Shown here: piece by piece, positions 1 to 9,553 of the stretch
Layout of the letters: the number at the start of each line of letters is the position of its first letter
Position numbering within the stretch: the stretch's first letter is position 1
Origin: JAHDCJ01 sp039028895
GTDB taxonomy: Bacteria > Bacteroidota > Bacteroidia > Chitinophagales > Saprospiraceae
Reading direction: 5' to 3'
Length of the DNA: 64,000 nt
Assembly (NCBI GenBank): GCA_039028895.1
Contig: JBCCHF010000025.1
Span: 1-64,000 of the forward strand
Notes under the pieces: model-generated
The model's database searches: none
What the model saw: the letters and a program-made list of their open reading frames with translations, nothing else
Told to the model about the DNA's origin: nothing
Made by a program: the position numbers and the translations under genes

Positions 1-222
1 GAAGAAAATGTAGCACCAGTGGCCATTTGTCAGGATATTACCCTTCAACTGTCTGCTTCTGGTAATGCTTCAATTACCCCTCAGCAAGTGGATGGTGGGT
101 CGAATGACGCTTGTGGCATTGCTTCTCTATCGGCGTCACCAAATGCCTTTACCTGTAATGAAGTAGGTGCCAACACAGTCACCTACTTCATTACAGGTAA
201 AGGCATTTGGTGCAGCCGATAG
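1..222 (+). CDS. 3' fragment of an HYR-type repeat protein entering from the left edge
   Basis: Frame 1 is open from the first base to a stop at 220-222. Residues 1-60 are one copy of the roughly 80-residue repeat that also ends the minus-strand giant gene beside it (motifs AICQDITLQL, GSNDACGIASL, FTCNEVG). From about base 180 the frame reads the reverse complement of the neighbouring repeat and stops after a few meaningless residues. What is visible is therefore the tail of a plus-strand repeat gene cut inside a repeat unit, facing a minus-strand gene cut in the same unit. It may be a real inversion breakpoint or an assembly misjoin. It should not be read as a natural C-terminus. Confidence 0.5.
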   Translation, partial: EENVAPVAICQDITLQLSASGNASITPQQVDGGSNDACGIASLSASPNAFTCNEVGANTVTYFITGKGIWCSR

Positions 223-348
223 AGAAGCAATGCCACAAGCGTCATTCGACCCACCATCCACTTGCTGAGGGGTAATCGAAGCATTACCAGAAGCATCCAG
301 TTGAAGGGTAATATCCTGGCAAATGGCTACTGGTGCTACATTGTCCTC
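1..348. repeat. Inverted repeat, 168 bp arms around a 12 bp centre
   Basis: Bases 1-168 and the reverse complement of 181-348 align without gaps, with about 9 mismatches by eye (near 95% identity). The centre is 169-180. Both arms encode the same HYR-type repeat unit in opposite directions. The arms are not identical, so a simple single-copy fold-back read does not explain them. They are two different repeat copies joined head to head. Confidence 0.9.
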
Positions 349-3300
349 AACAGAAACTGTAGCTGTACACGTTGAAACATTACCATTATTATCAATCACC
401 GTCAGGGTAGAGGTATTGGTACCTACTTCATTACAAGTAAAAGCATTTGGTGCTACAGCAAGCGAAGCGATACCACAAGCATCATTCGACCCATTATCCA
501 CATCCTGTGCAGTAATCGAACCGTTTCCACTAGCATCCAACTGAACTGTAACATCGTCACAAATTGCTGATGGTGCTTCATTGTCATTGACAGTGACATC
601 AAATGAACATGTTGAGGTATTATTACAATTGTCTGTTGCTGTTACGGTTACTGTAGTAGAACCGACAGAGAATAAAGTACCTGGATCCTGGCTATATGAA
701 ATTGTGGGGGTTCCACAATTATCTGTCCCTGTGCCTGTGAAAGTCACTATTGCTCCACAGACACCCTGATCGGTATTAGTAGAAATATTGCTTGGACAAG
801 TTACCACAGGAGGTGTATTATCTGTTAGTTCAATGATTTGCAAACAATTTGCCGAGTTTCCGGCAGCATCGGTGACTGTCCATGTTCTTTCTACAGTCCA
901 AAGTACCGGGCAATTGCCTGGATTTGGACCAACCAGGACGTCCTGATAAGAAGTCGTAGCATTTGGGCAATTATCGCCGATTGTTGGCATACCCGTGATC
1001 GATGGGGTAACAGAAGGATCCTGAGGGGTATCAGGGGGTACCGGATTTTCATTGAAACCAGGAGTCCATTCGATAGGGGCCAAAGGAGCGAAAGTTTGAA
1101 TAGCAGAGCCTGTTACCTCTACTGAATAAGGTATACCAGGTATGAATGCTCCAACGGTCACTGTGTAATAAAAGACTGGATCCAAGTTAAATGTGGCAGG
1201 AGGACCGGTAAAATATGAACCACCTGGAAATGGAACTGTATATGTAGCATCAGTGTAACAATTGAGAGATACTAATACAGGAAAAGCAGAGAAAAAGGTG
1301 ATTTCTCCGGATGTCCCTGAAGGTATAATCCATGTATCAACATTTGGTGCTCCCTCAGCAATGCCTGTTAAAAGTGATGATACAGATAAAGTAGGAACAC
1401 CTGGTTCATTTGGTAAATTGTTCGGTTCCGGGCTCTCAGGGAACGGCGCTGGTGGAATCGGAGGACCTACCGGACATGCGATCGTTGGATTTTCATTATC
1501 ATTTACCGTCACTGTAAATGAGCAACTTGCAGTATTGCCTGCGCCATCAACCACTGTATAGGTTTCTGTGGTTGAACCCACAGGAAAGGCACTTCCAGAA
1601 CCCAAACCTGCAGTTTGACTGGTTGTTGCGCCCGGACAATTGTCTGTCCCTGAAGGAGTGGCATAAGTAACAACGGCATCACAATTACCTGGATCATTGT
1701 TGACTGTAATATTTGCCGGACAGGAAATTACAGGGTCTGTATTGTCCTCAACCGTAATAGTAGCATTACAAGTGGTTGATAAAGATCCATCACTAACTGT
1801 TAATACCACATTGGTAACGCCAAGTGGATAAGGAGCGGTAGGATTAACTGTAAATGTTATTGGATCACCATCAGGATCACTTGACCCACCGTCGAAATCA
1901 GCTGCTATTGTGGTCAAATCCACACAATTGACATCAGCGTCTACCGTAATATTCTGGCAAACTGCGACGGGCGCCTGGTTACAGGCAGTTAACGGATCGG
2001 TAACGAAAACATTAGCGGTACAATCATCGCTATTACCTGAATCGTCGGTGACCGTCAAGGTGACGGAGACATTGTTGCCCAGATCATCGCAATCAAACAT
2101 ATTTGGTGAAACCGCGAAGTTGGTTTCGCAATTATCTGAACTACCACTTCCAATGGCATCTATTTCAGGCGTTGTCAGTGTATGCATGCCGTTAACATCC
2201 AATTCGATAGTGATGTCATTACAAACGGCAGAAGGATTCTGATTGTCATTAATCGTAACATCAAAAATGCATTCTTCCGAGTTACCTGCAGCATCCGTAA
2301 CGATAAATCGAGTGGTTGTAGTACCCACAGGATAAGTATGCGTCGGGTTTGAACCGATAAAGTCCACATTGCCATCATTATCAAAATCATAGGAAACCAC
2401 CGGGGTAGCCGGACAGTTATCTGTGAATGATGGATCTACAAGACTTATTGAGGCAGTACATTGACCCGCATCTGCCTTTGCTGTAATGTCATTTGGATTA
2501 CTATTGCCCTGGGAAGTATTAACAAAACTTGCAGCATCTATATGTACTGCTCCACCGCCAGGGCATTGCATGATGAGCACAAATCTAACAGTAGCTGCTA
2601 AAGCTGGTGCAACATCCAGGAATAAAGTTTGGGTCCATGTGTCAAGAGGAAGTGTATTATCTACAGTAGCAGAGTTGCTTATTGTAATTAAGCCACCGCC
2701 ACCATCAAAATACTCTAACCTAATGAACCCAGTACAGCCTGCTCCCATTGGATCAAAAGAAGCATTCATGAAATAGGCAGAGGCCAGGAGATTATCACCC
2801 GGACTCACTGGATGATCCTGGAACAAACCACTATTAGCCCCAAACAATTTAAGATAGGCATTTCCATCTTGTATTGGTGGTACGTTGAAACCCAATACTG
2901 CACCAAATGATGTCCAATCGGTTGCAAAAGGCAGACTATTTACATTTCCGTTTTCAAAACTTGGATTATTAAGCAAGTTTTGACCACCCTGTTGTACACA
3001 TACAATATCGGGTGCTTCATTATCAACGACGGTGACATCAAATGAACACGCTGCTGTATTGCCTGCTGCATCTGTGGCAGTATAAGTTTCTGTTGTAGTA
3101 CCCACAGGGAAAATTGAACCAGAGCCCATTCCGGCAGTTAAAGCCGTGGAAACACCAGGACAGTTGTCTGTGCCGGATGGTGCTGTATAAGTTACTACTG
3201 CTGAGCAAAGTCCTGCATCATTATTAACCGTGATATTAGCAGGGCATGTGATACTTGGGTTTTCATTGTCATTGACAGTTATTATGAAAGAACACATGGC

Positions 3301-6300
3301 TGTATTCCCTGCTGCATCAGTAACCGTGTAGGTTTCTGTTGATGATCCGACGGGGAAAGTGCCGCCTGAGCCTTGTCCACCTGTAAGTGCTGTGGTTTGT
3401 CCGGGACAATTATCGGTTCCGGAAGGGGCAGTATAAGTTACCACTGCTGAACATTGATCCGGATCGGTATTAACCGTAATATTGGAAGGACATGTTATAG
3501 ATGGATCTTCAGTGTCGTTTACAGTAACGGTATAGCTACAAGTAGACATATTCCCTGAAGCGTCTACGGCCTGGAAAGTCTGAGTTGTAACACCGACAGG
3601 GAAGAAAGAATTAGACGGTAATCCTGAGGTCTGATTGACAACAACACCTGGGCAATTGTCAGATCCTGTTGGTGTACCCACAGGTAAAGTCGCCCCACAC
3701 ATTCCTGGGTCATTATTGGCATTGGTCATAAAAATATTGCAATCTGAAAGAACAGGAGCTTCATTATCATTTACTGTTACATTAAAAGAACAGCTTGCTG
3801 TATTTCCAGCACCATCAGTTGCAGTACATGTAACAACTGTTGTACCTACGCTAAATACAGTACCAGATGCTGGGGAACAGGTAACAGTTGCAGAACAGTT
3901 ATCAATCGCTGTAGGATCGGTATAATTGACGACAGCTCCACATGTTCCCGGGTCATTATTTACCGTAATATCAGCTGGACAGTTTTGAGGCTGCGCATAA
4001 CAAATATCCAGGTTGTTAATGTAAAGATTACTTGCTGTCCCCGAACCTGCCTGCGAGTTGAAAACTCTTAATGCTACAGGTTGGGCAGGGGAGAAGTTGT
4101 TAAATGGTGGGATAAAGGTTACTGTTTGTCCACCATCCAATTGAGTCATGGTCACTTGAACAGAAGTTAAACTCAAGGCGACAATTTCGATCTCAATACC
4201 TTCATCAGTAAAGCCAAAGCCAGTAAGCGGAGTAACACCATCCATATCTATGCGCTCATAATCGGTATCTCCAGCCTGGAACCTTACTTCCATCAGCACA
4301 TTTCCATTAGTATTAATCAACTCCCAACCGACAATTCCTCCGGGTGAAATAAAACCATTGTCAAAGTCAAATGACAAGGTACTTCCAGGGGTAAAAGTAT
4401 TTGCAAATGGACGATCTACAGATACGCCACCACCATTATTAGCATATAGGCCAAAGGCTTTACCTCCAGAATCAATATCCTGGTCGCCATTGGAATCACC
4501 ATCGCCATTAAAGGCAGAGGAACTATTAACGGTTGCGTCGCCAATAAAGGTGCCTTTTTGGCTATCATCAACATTAGGATTAATGATCCACGGCATAAAT
4601 CCAGGGCTATCATTTTGGCCGCTGTCCCAATTACCGGCATAGCCAGGGTCTGAGGCATCAGATGAAAAGCAATTTAATGCAGCTAATACCGGAGGTGTAT
4701 TGTCAATTACTGTTATAGTAGCGGTACAATTATCGGTAAGCGATCCATCGCTAACTGTTAATGTTACTGTAGTGGTGCCAAGCGGGTATGGTGGCATAGG
4801 ACTGACTGTAAAGGTTATGGGGTCGCCATCCGGATCGGATGAGCCACCATCAAAGTCAGCTGCTACTGTAGAAATATCTTCACAGTTGGCATCGGCATTA
4901 ACCGTAATATTCTGGCAAACAGCATTTGGTGCGCTGCCGCAAATTGAATTCATATCCTGAACAGTCACGCTGGCCGTGCAGTTGTCATTATTACCTGCTG
5001 CATCGGTTGCATTCAGGGTAACTGTGAAGCTCTGACCAACATCATTACAGTCATAAGTTGTTGTACCACCAAGACTGAAGTTGTCAATGGCACAATTATC
5101 TGTGGAACCGTTATTAATATCATTTTCTGAAACAGAAGCTGTCTCACCTGCTCCAATTTGGACAGTTACATCTTGACACATTGCATCGGGTGCTTCGTTG
5201 TCGTTGACTGTTACTGTAAATGAGCAATCTGCTGTTTGTCCGATGTTATCTGTAACACGGTGAGTAACAACGATTGAGCCTACAGAGAAGAAATCACCAC
5301 TAGCCGGACCTCCAATCCTGGCAAGGGTTGCTCCACAGTCGTCGGAAAAGGTCGGAAGTGAATAAGTGACGTCGGCTCCACATTGACCTGAAATATTTCC
5401 TACTGTGATATTGGAGGGGCAGGAAATAGAGGGTGCTGCATTACCCAAATCTGTCAAATTGAGCTGGAAGTCTCCGTCAGTAAAAGAAGAACCATGCACT
5501 AGAATCCAATACTGAGTACCATTAACTGTACAAAAATCAACTTCTGATTGTGAAGTCCCAGAGCAGCCGCCATCGTCAGTACCAGCTACACAACTGAGCG
5601 CTGCACAACTGCCTTCATAAATTCTAATTTTTGTATCAAAATTACTGTTACATAAATCAGCATTTACGATGTTACCATTTCCGGTAAAGGTATACCAAAC
5701 CCCACCACTACTCCCGTCAGTAGTCCCACAAATAGGAGCGGTGTCGGAGTTAGCATCGGTGGTTGTTCCTGATACGGATCCTCCTATTGCAATAGTTTCA
5801 GCACCAGGGCAATCGTCATTGCAAGGAACAGGCGTAAAAACTGTACTGTTATTAATCAAGGTGAAATTCGCCGAATTTCTGCCGGGTACGGTATATCCTA
5901 TGTTTCCAAAGATATTCTCTATGCCTTGGGTATGAAGGCCCCCATCTGAAGGGCAGACCTGACAATCAACCCTTACGGAATTGTCGGACTCAGAAAGTGT
6001 TATTCGGAAACTGACATTATCCCCATCATCGAAATGATCAACACGCCAAAAGGTCATCCGAAATTGGCGGTTAGGGGCTGTGCCTACTGTAGAATACCAA
6101 ATAAGGTTTTCTCCACCGCCTTGTTGTCCATTTCCAGGGTTAAGGTCTTCCCAATATGCGGCCACCAAATTGTTAGGTACAGAGCCGCCAGTTGGCAGGA
6201 GTTGGCCGGCACAACAGCCATCGCCTTGACCACTTGAGAATGATAAAAACCCATTTGAGGACATAAAAGCCTGGGTATAGTCAATTCCGAAAAAATTGAA

Positions 6301-6516
6301 AGTGAAACCTAAAGGCAGAGCTCCGGAAACCGCATCATCGCCAAGAGTAATTGTGGTTCCGCCTCCCAATATAGACTGGAATGCAGGCTGTGTAATTACA
6401 TAACAGTCTGTAGCATTAGAAGGTTTGCAAAAAGCTAAAGCACAAGCGATAACTAAAACCAACTTACAAATAACACCAATATAACTTTTGGAAACGGAGA
6501 TAAAACAACTTCTCAT
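136..6516 (-). CDS. Giant secreted HYR-repeat surface protein, 3' end disrupted
   Basis: The frame is open for 2,146 codons. The ATG at 6516 (residue 21 of the longest frame) is the better start because a basic stretch and hydrophobic signal segment follow it (KLVLVIACALAF). Residues about 35-250 form a beta-rich domain (FTFNFFGIDYTQAF), followed by a PPC/CUB-like domain with several cysteines. Many HYR domains follow, each with CPxNITV, TDNCPG, a PVGTTT-like turn and CSFxVTVND. HYR domains are Ig-like folds found in adhesins. The last 600 residues closely parallel part of the 3,708-residue protein at 40365-51491, up to the start of that protein's tandem array. The gene then breaks in the second array unit, at the inverted repeat. 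The last dozen residues are non-native and no C-terminal sorting or dockerin-like domain is present. The role is probably adhesion or a surface layer. Confidence 0.85.
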   Translation of the reverse strand: MRSCFISVSKSYIGVICKLVLVIACALAFCKPSNATDCYVITQPAFQSILGGGTTITLGDDAVSGALPLGFTFNFFGIDYTQAFMSSNGFLSFSSGQGDGCCAGQLLPTGGSVPNNLVAAYWEDLNPGNGQQGGGENLIWYSTVGTAPNRQFRMTFWRVDHFDDGDNVSFRITLSESDNSVRVDCQVCPSDGGLHTQGIENIFGNIGYTVPGRNSANFTLINNSTVFTPVPCNDDCPGAETIAIGGSVSGTTTDANSDTAPICGTTDGSSGGVWYTFTGNGNIVNADLCNSNFDTKIRIYEGSCAALSCVAGTDDGGCSGTSQSEVDFCTVNGTQYWILVHGSSFTDGDFQLNLTDLGNAAPSISCPSNITVGNISGQCGADVTYSLPTFSDDCGATLARIGGPASGDFFSVGSIVVTHRVTDNIGQTADCSFTVTVNDNEAPDAMCQDVTVQIGAGETASVSENDINNGSTDNCAIDNFSLGGTTTYDCNDVGQSFTVTLNATDAAGNNDNCTASVTVQDMNSICGSAPNAVCQNITVNADANCEDISTVAADFDGGSSDPDGDPITFTVSPMPPYPLGTTTVTLTVSDGSLTDNCTATITVIDNTPPVLAALNCFSSDASDPGYAGNWDSGQNDSPGFMPWIINPNVDDSQKGTFIGDATVNSSSAFNGDGDSNGDQDIDSGGKAFGLYANNGGGVSVDRPFANTFTPGSTLSFDFDNGFISPGGIVGWELINTNGNVLMEVRFQAGDTDYERIDMDGVTPLTGFGFTDEGIEIEIVALSLTSVQVTMTQLDGGQTVTFIPPFNNFSPAQPVALRVFNSQAGSGTASNLYINNLDICYAQPQNCPADITVNNDPGTCGAVVNYTDPTAIDNCSATVTCSPASGTVFSVGTTVVTCTATDGAGNTASCSFNVTVNDNEAPVLSDCNIFMTNANNDPGMCGATLPVGTPTGSDNCPGVVVNQTSGLPSNSFFPVGVTTQTFQAVDASGNMSTCSYTVTVNDTEDPSITCPSNITVNTDPDQCSAVVTYTAPSGTDNCPGQTTALTGGQGSGGTFPVGSSTETYTVTDAAGNTAMCSFIITVNDNENPSITCPANITVNNDAGLCSAVVTYTAPSGTDNCPGVSTALTAGMGSGSIFPVGTTTETYTATDAAGNTAACSFDVTVVDNEAPDIVCVQQGGQNLLNNPSFENGNVNSLPFATDWTSFGAVLGFNVPPIQDGNAYLKLFGANSGLFQDHPVSPGDNLLASAYFMNASFDPMGAGCTGFIRLEYFDGGGGLITISNSATVDNTLPLDTWTQTLFLDVAPALAATVRFVLIMQCPGGGAVHIDAASFVNTSQGNSNPNDITAKADAGQCTASISLVDPSFTDNCPATPVVSYDFDNDGNVDFIGSNPTHTYPVGTTTTRFIVTDAAGNSEECIFDVTINDNQNPSAVCNDITIELDVNGMHTLTTPEIDAIGSGSSDNCETNFAVSPNMFDCDDLGNNVSVTLTVTDDSGNSDDCTANVFVTDPLTACNQAPVAVCQNITVDADVNCVDLTTIAADFDGGSSDPDGDPITFTVNPTAPYPLGVTNVVLTVSDGSLSTTCNATITVEDNTDPVISCPANITVNNDPGNCDAVVTYATPSGTDNCPGATTSQTAGLGSGSAFPVGSTTETYTVVDGAGNTASCSFTVTVNDNENPTIACPVGPPIPPAPFPESPEPNNLPNEPGVPTLSVSSLLTGIAEGAPNVDTWIIPSGTSGEITFFSAFPVLVSLNCYTDATYTVPFPGGSYFTGPPATFNLDPVFYYTVTVGAFIPGIPYSVEVTGSAIQTFAPLAPIEWTPGFNENPVPPDTPQDPSVTPSITGMPTIGDNCPNATTSYQDVLVGPNPGNCPVLWTVERTWTVTDAAGNSANCLQIIELTDNTPPVVTCPSNISTNTDQGVCGAIVTFTGTGTDNCGTPTISYSQDPGTLFSVGSTTVTVTATDNCNNTSTCSFDVTVNDNEAPSAICDDVTVQLDASGNGSITAQDVDNGSNDACGIASLAVAPNAFTCNEVGTNTSTLTVIDNNGNVSTCTATVSVEDNVAPVAICQDITLQLDASGNASITPQQVDGGSNDACGIASLSAAPNAFTCNEVGDCVGTYFITGKGIW

Positions 6517-6777
6517 AACGAAAGATTTGGAGGACAATTTGGTAAAAAAATACTTCACGCTTGTTTTGTATGACAAAATTTATTGTTGTAGGAGTAAAGC
6601 GCGTAATTAAAAGGAATTAAACCCCTATGGGCTTAAAATAATAATGGTGGGTTTTGGAAAGTACTATTGAGCTCCCAAGATAGCATTTTTCTAATAATTA
6701 TTACTATCATTACGATTCGTAAACAAGTCAAACTTTAAACAGGCCAATGGCTTGATATACAACCCGGTTCTTTATTT

Positions 6778-9534
6778 ATGTCAGGCAAAAAAAATAAAGT
6801 GGAATTTTCAAAAAAGACACTATGGTGGATTTCCCTGGCAGTTTTTGGAATAGCATTTATACTCTATGCCAATACTTTGGGCCACGATTATATCTTAGAT
6901 GATGCCATTGTAATTACCAAAAATGAACGGGTTCAGGAAGGGGTTTCCGGAATTCCTGATTTGTTCAATCGTTATCGTTCTAATCAGTTAATTGATCAAT
7001 ATGGCTTCAGACCGATTGTGCTTACAACATTCGCTATTGAGTATGAATTGTTTGGGCTTAATCCAATGGCAGGCCATTTTGCTAATGTATTTCTATTTGG
7101 ACTATTGTCTGTTTTGGTGTTTTGGGTTCAGATTATGTTGTTTGGAAAAAAACACCTTTGGGCAATTTTAGCCGTGACAAGTTTGTTTGTTTTTCACCCT
7201 ATTCATACCGAGGTGGTTGCCAACATCAAAAGTCGTGATGAGATATTGGCTTTGACGTTCGGTTTGCTTGCTTTATACCAGGGCTTAAAGTTTCTGAAAA
7301 GTTTGGTGATTTGGCGGTTGTTAGGCAGCATTTCATTTTTTATTCTTGCTGTTTTATCAAAGGAGCATGCGGTAATTTTTGCTGTTGTAATACCGTTGGC
7401 AGCATTATTATTTTCTAAAAAACAGAAAGTGCTCTATTTATTACTTCTGGTGATACCTTATGCCATTATTAGTAGCCTTGTTCTCCCATATCCCACCATG
7501 CTAAAAGTAGCTTTCTTCAGCCTGATTTTATTATCATTTTTTGTATTTTTAATTATCACTTACGGAAATTCACAATTAAAAATTACCAGCGTTCAGCTTA
7601 ATCTTAAGCAAATACTAAGCTACTCTAAGTCCACGTTCACAGATGTATTTGACTTAGCGACCGAACGTTACCTCAATTTATCGATCCTAGTCGCAGTATT
7701 AATTGGCCTTGGTGGGCTTTTGTGCAATAATAAAATTTTTATCGGTCTCTCATTTTTGCTTTTGCTGATAATATTTGTGAAAGTGAAAAAGGAAAAAGAG
7801 TTGATAATTCTGACCTTGTCATTATTTACATGTGTAACAGCTCTTGCTTTATCAGTTCCTGAGATTTTACTTACGGCAGTGTTCCTTTCCGGTTTTTATA
7901 TTTTTAAATCGAAAAAGAAGTTTCCTGCAATTTTAGTTATTGCCTATATGCTTCCCATTTGTGGAATTTATTATTTGACAGCAGCACTACCTGTGTTGTT
8001 TACTCCTTTTATCTTCCTTTTCATCATTTACTTGTCCACAAAAGAGAAGTTGCGTTTTGCCGCGATCATTCTGATGGGGGTTGGGGCTTACTTTATCTTC
8101 AATATACAATATATCGATGGTTTATTGAGCGCTGTATTTGTGTTGTTAATATTTATTGCTTTTGGTTTTTTCCCTAAGCGTATATGGATCAGTATTTTCG
8201 TTTCAGCTCTTTTCCTTACCCATCTAAATTTTCCATTATCCAATTCATCAATTCAATTCTCAAATATTTTTTCTGGAAATGAAACATCTGAAAATACCGA
8301 AACATCAGATTTGTTTGACCCTATAGCTTATCAGGATGAAATTGGTTTGAGAGGCCTTGTCCATGAAGACCGAGTTTTGGGGAATAGTATGATCCATATT
8401 CATGATTGGGGACAAAAAATTCCAAATGCATTGAATGTTTTGACATTATATCTGAAAAAATTTATTTATCCGGAGCCCTTGATCTACTACCACGGATATA
8501 ATCAAATACCTCTTATAGACTGGAAACACCCAAATGTGTGGATTGGTCTATTCAGCTATTTGGGATTCATGTTAATCGGGGTCTTTCGATTAAAGAAGAA
8601 CCCAATCCTGGCATTTGGGTGTTTGTTTTATCTGGTTGCCATTGTCCCGTTTTCTCATTTCTTTTTGCCTTTACCGGATACTATGGCAGACCGATTCTTT
8701 TTTACGCCCTCCCTAGCCTTAAGTATGGTTGTAGTTTTTGGGAGTCTTTCTATTATTCAATCCTTGAAACCACAATATTTGTTAATTGGATTAGCTCCAA
8801 TCATGCTTTTTTTCGCTGCAAAAACACATAAAAGAAACCTTGCATGGAAAGATAATAAGACCTTGTTTTCGACAGACATTTCAAAGCTTGAAAATAGTTC
8901 AAGGGCAAATTATCATTATGCGAATAGTCTTGCCTTAACATTTACCCCCAATCCTAATGGAGATAACAGAGCTGAAATCATTAAACATTATGAAAGAGCT
9001 ATAGAAATTTTTGATAAATCCTACAATGCAAGACTTGACCTGGGTTTAATGTATATCAAGCTAAATCAACCAGCTAAAGCCGAAGTGCTTTATAAAGAGT
9101 TGGTGACTTTGTTTCCTGATGAGGGAAGGCCTTATTTCTATCTTGGAAATTGTAATTATACTCAGCAGAAATATGATGAGGCAATTGTCAATTTCAATAA
9201 GTCTATCAGCCTTGCCCCAAATAGGGAAGATGTCTATTTCTATCTTGCCTGGGCGCATTATATGAAGGGTGACCCCCAGGAAGCCATTAACATTGTAACA
9301 GAAAAAATAGTATCAGCTCCCTCAGTCATTTCATATCGATTGGCGTTAAGTGATTTTTATTTCGGTTCCGGAGATCCTGAAAAAGGACATCTTGTATTGA
9401 TTCAGGCCCTTGAAGTAAAACCGGATGATCTTTCGATTTATGACAAAATTCTCACACGATATACTGAAGAAGGCAACCAGGAAAAGGTACAGTTTTACCT
9501 CAATGAGGCAAAACGCAAAGGATTAGTGAATTAA
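6778..9534 (+). CDS. TMTC-like membrane glycosyltransferase with C-terminal TPR repeats
   Basis: This is a 918-residue protein. The first 700 residues are strongly hydrophobic with a dozen or more membrane spans. An aspartate pair follows the first span (D41-D42 in YILDDAIVI). It has the HPIHTEVVANIKSRDEILA and MADRFFFTPSL motifs typical of the TMTC/DUF1736 GT-C superfamily. Residues about 700-918 are TPR units (for example RPYFYLGNCNYTQQKYDEA). Eukaryotic TMTC1-4 transfer O-mannose to cadherin Ig-like domains; the role of bacterial relatives is not established. The gene is divergent from the HYR giant at 136-6516 across a 261 bp spacer in which no clear promoter motif was found. It heads a plus-strand run ending with the NeuD-type gene. 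The start is an ATG. A paralogue lies at 51730-53640. Confidence 0.85.
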   Translation: MSGKKNKVEFSKKTLWWISLAVFGIAFILYANTLGHDYILDDAIVITKNERVQEGVSGIPDLFNRYRSNQLIDQYGFRPIVLTTFAIEYELFGLNPMAGHFANVFLFGLLSVLVFWVQIMLFGKKHLWAILAVTSLFVFHPIHTEVVANIKSRDEILALTFGLLALYQGLKFLKSLVIWRLLGSISFFILAVLSKEHAVIFAVVIPLAALLFSKKQKVLYLLLLVIPYAIISSLVLPYPTMLKVAFFSLILLSFFVFLIITYGNSQLKITSVQLNLKQILSYSKSTFTDVFDLATERYLNLSILVAVLIGLGGLLCNNKIFIGLSFLLLLIIFVKVKKEKELIILTLSLFTCVTALALSVPEILLTAVFLSGFYIFKSKKKFPAILVIAYMLPICGIYYLTAALPVLFTPFIFLFIIYLSTKEKLRFAAIILMGVGAYFIFNIQYIDGLLSAVFVLLIFIAFGFFPKRIWISIFVSALFLTHLNFPLSNSSIQFSNIFSGNETSENTETSDLFDPIAYQDEIGLRGLVHEDRVLGNSMIHIHDWGQKIPNALNVLTLYLKKFIYPEPLIYYHGYNQIPLIDWKHPNVWIGLFSYLGFMLIGVFRLKKNPILAFGCLFYLVAIVPFSHFFLPLPDTMADRFFFTPSLALSMVVVFGSLSIIQSLKPQYLLIGLAPIMLFFAAKTHKRNLAWKDNKTLFSTDISKLENSSRANYHYANSLALTFTPNPNGDNRAEIIKHYERAIEIFDKSYNARLDLGLMYIKLNQPAKAEVLYKELVTLFPDEGRPYFYLGNCNYTQQKYDEAIVNFNKSISLAPNREDVYFYLAWAHYMKGDPQEAINIVTEKIVSAPSVISYRLALSDFYFGSGDPEKGHLVLIQALEVKPDDLSIYDKILTRYTEEGNQEKVQFYLNEAKRKGLVN

Positions 9535-9553
9535 GATTAGGAGAAGCAAAATT

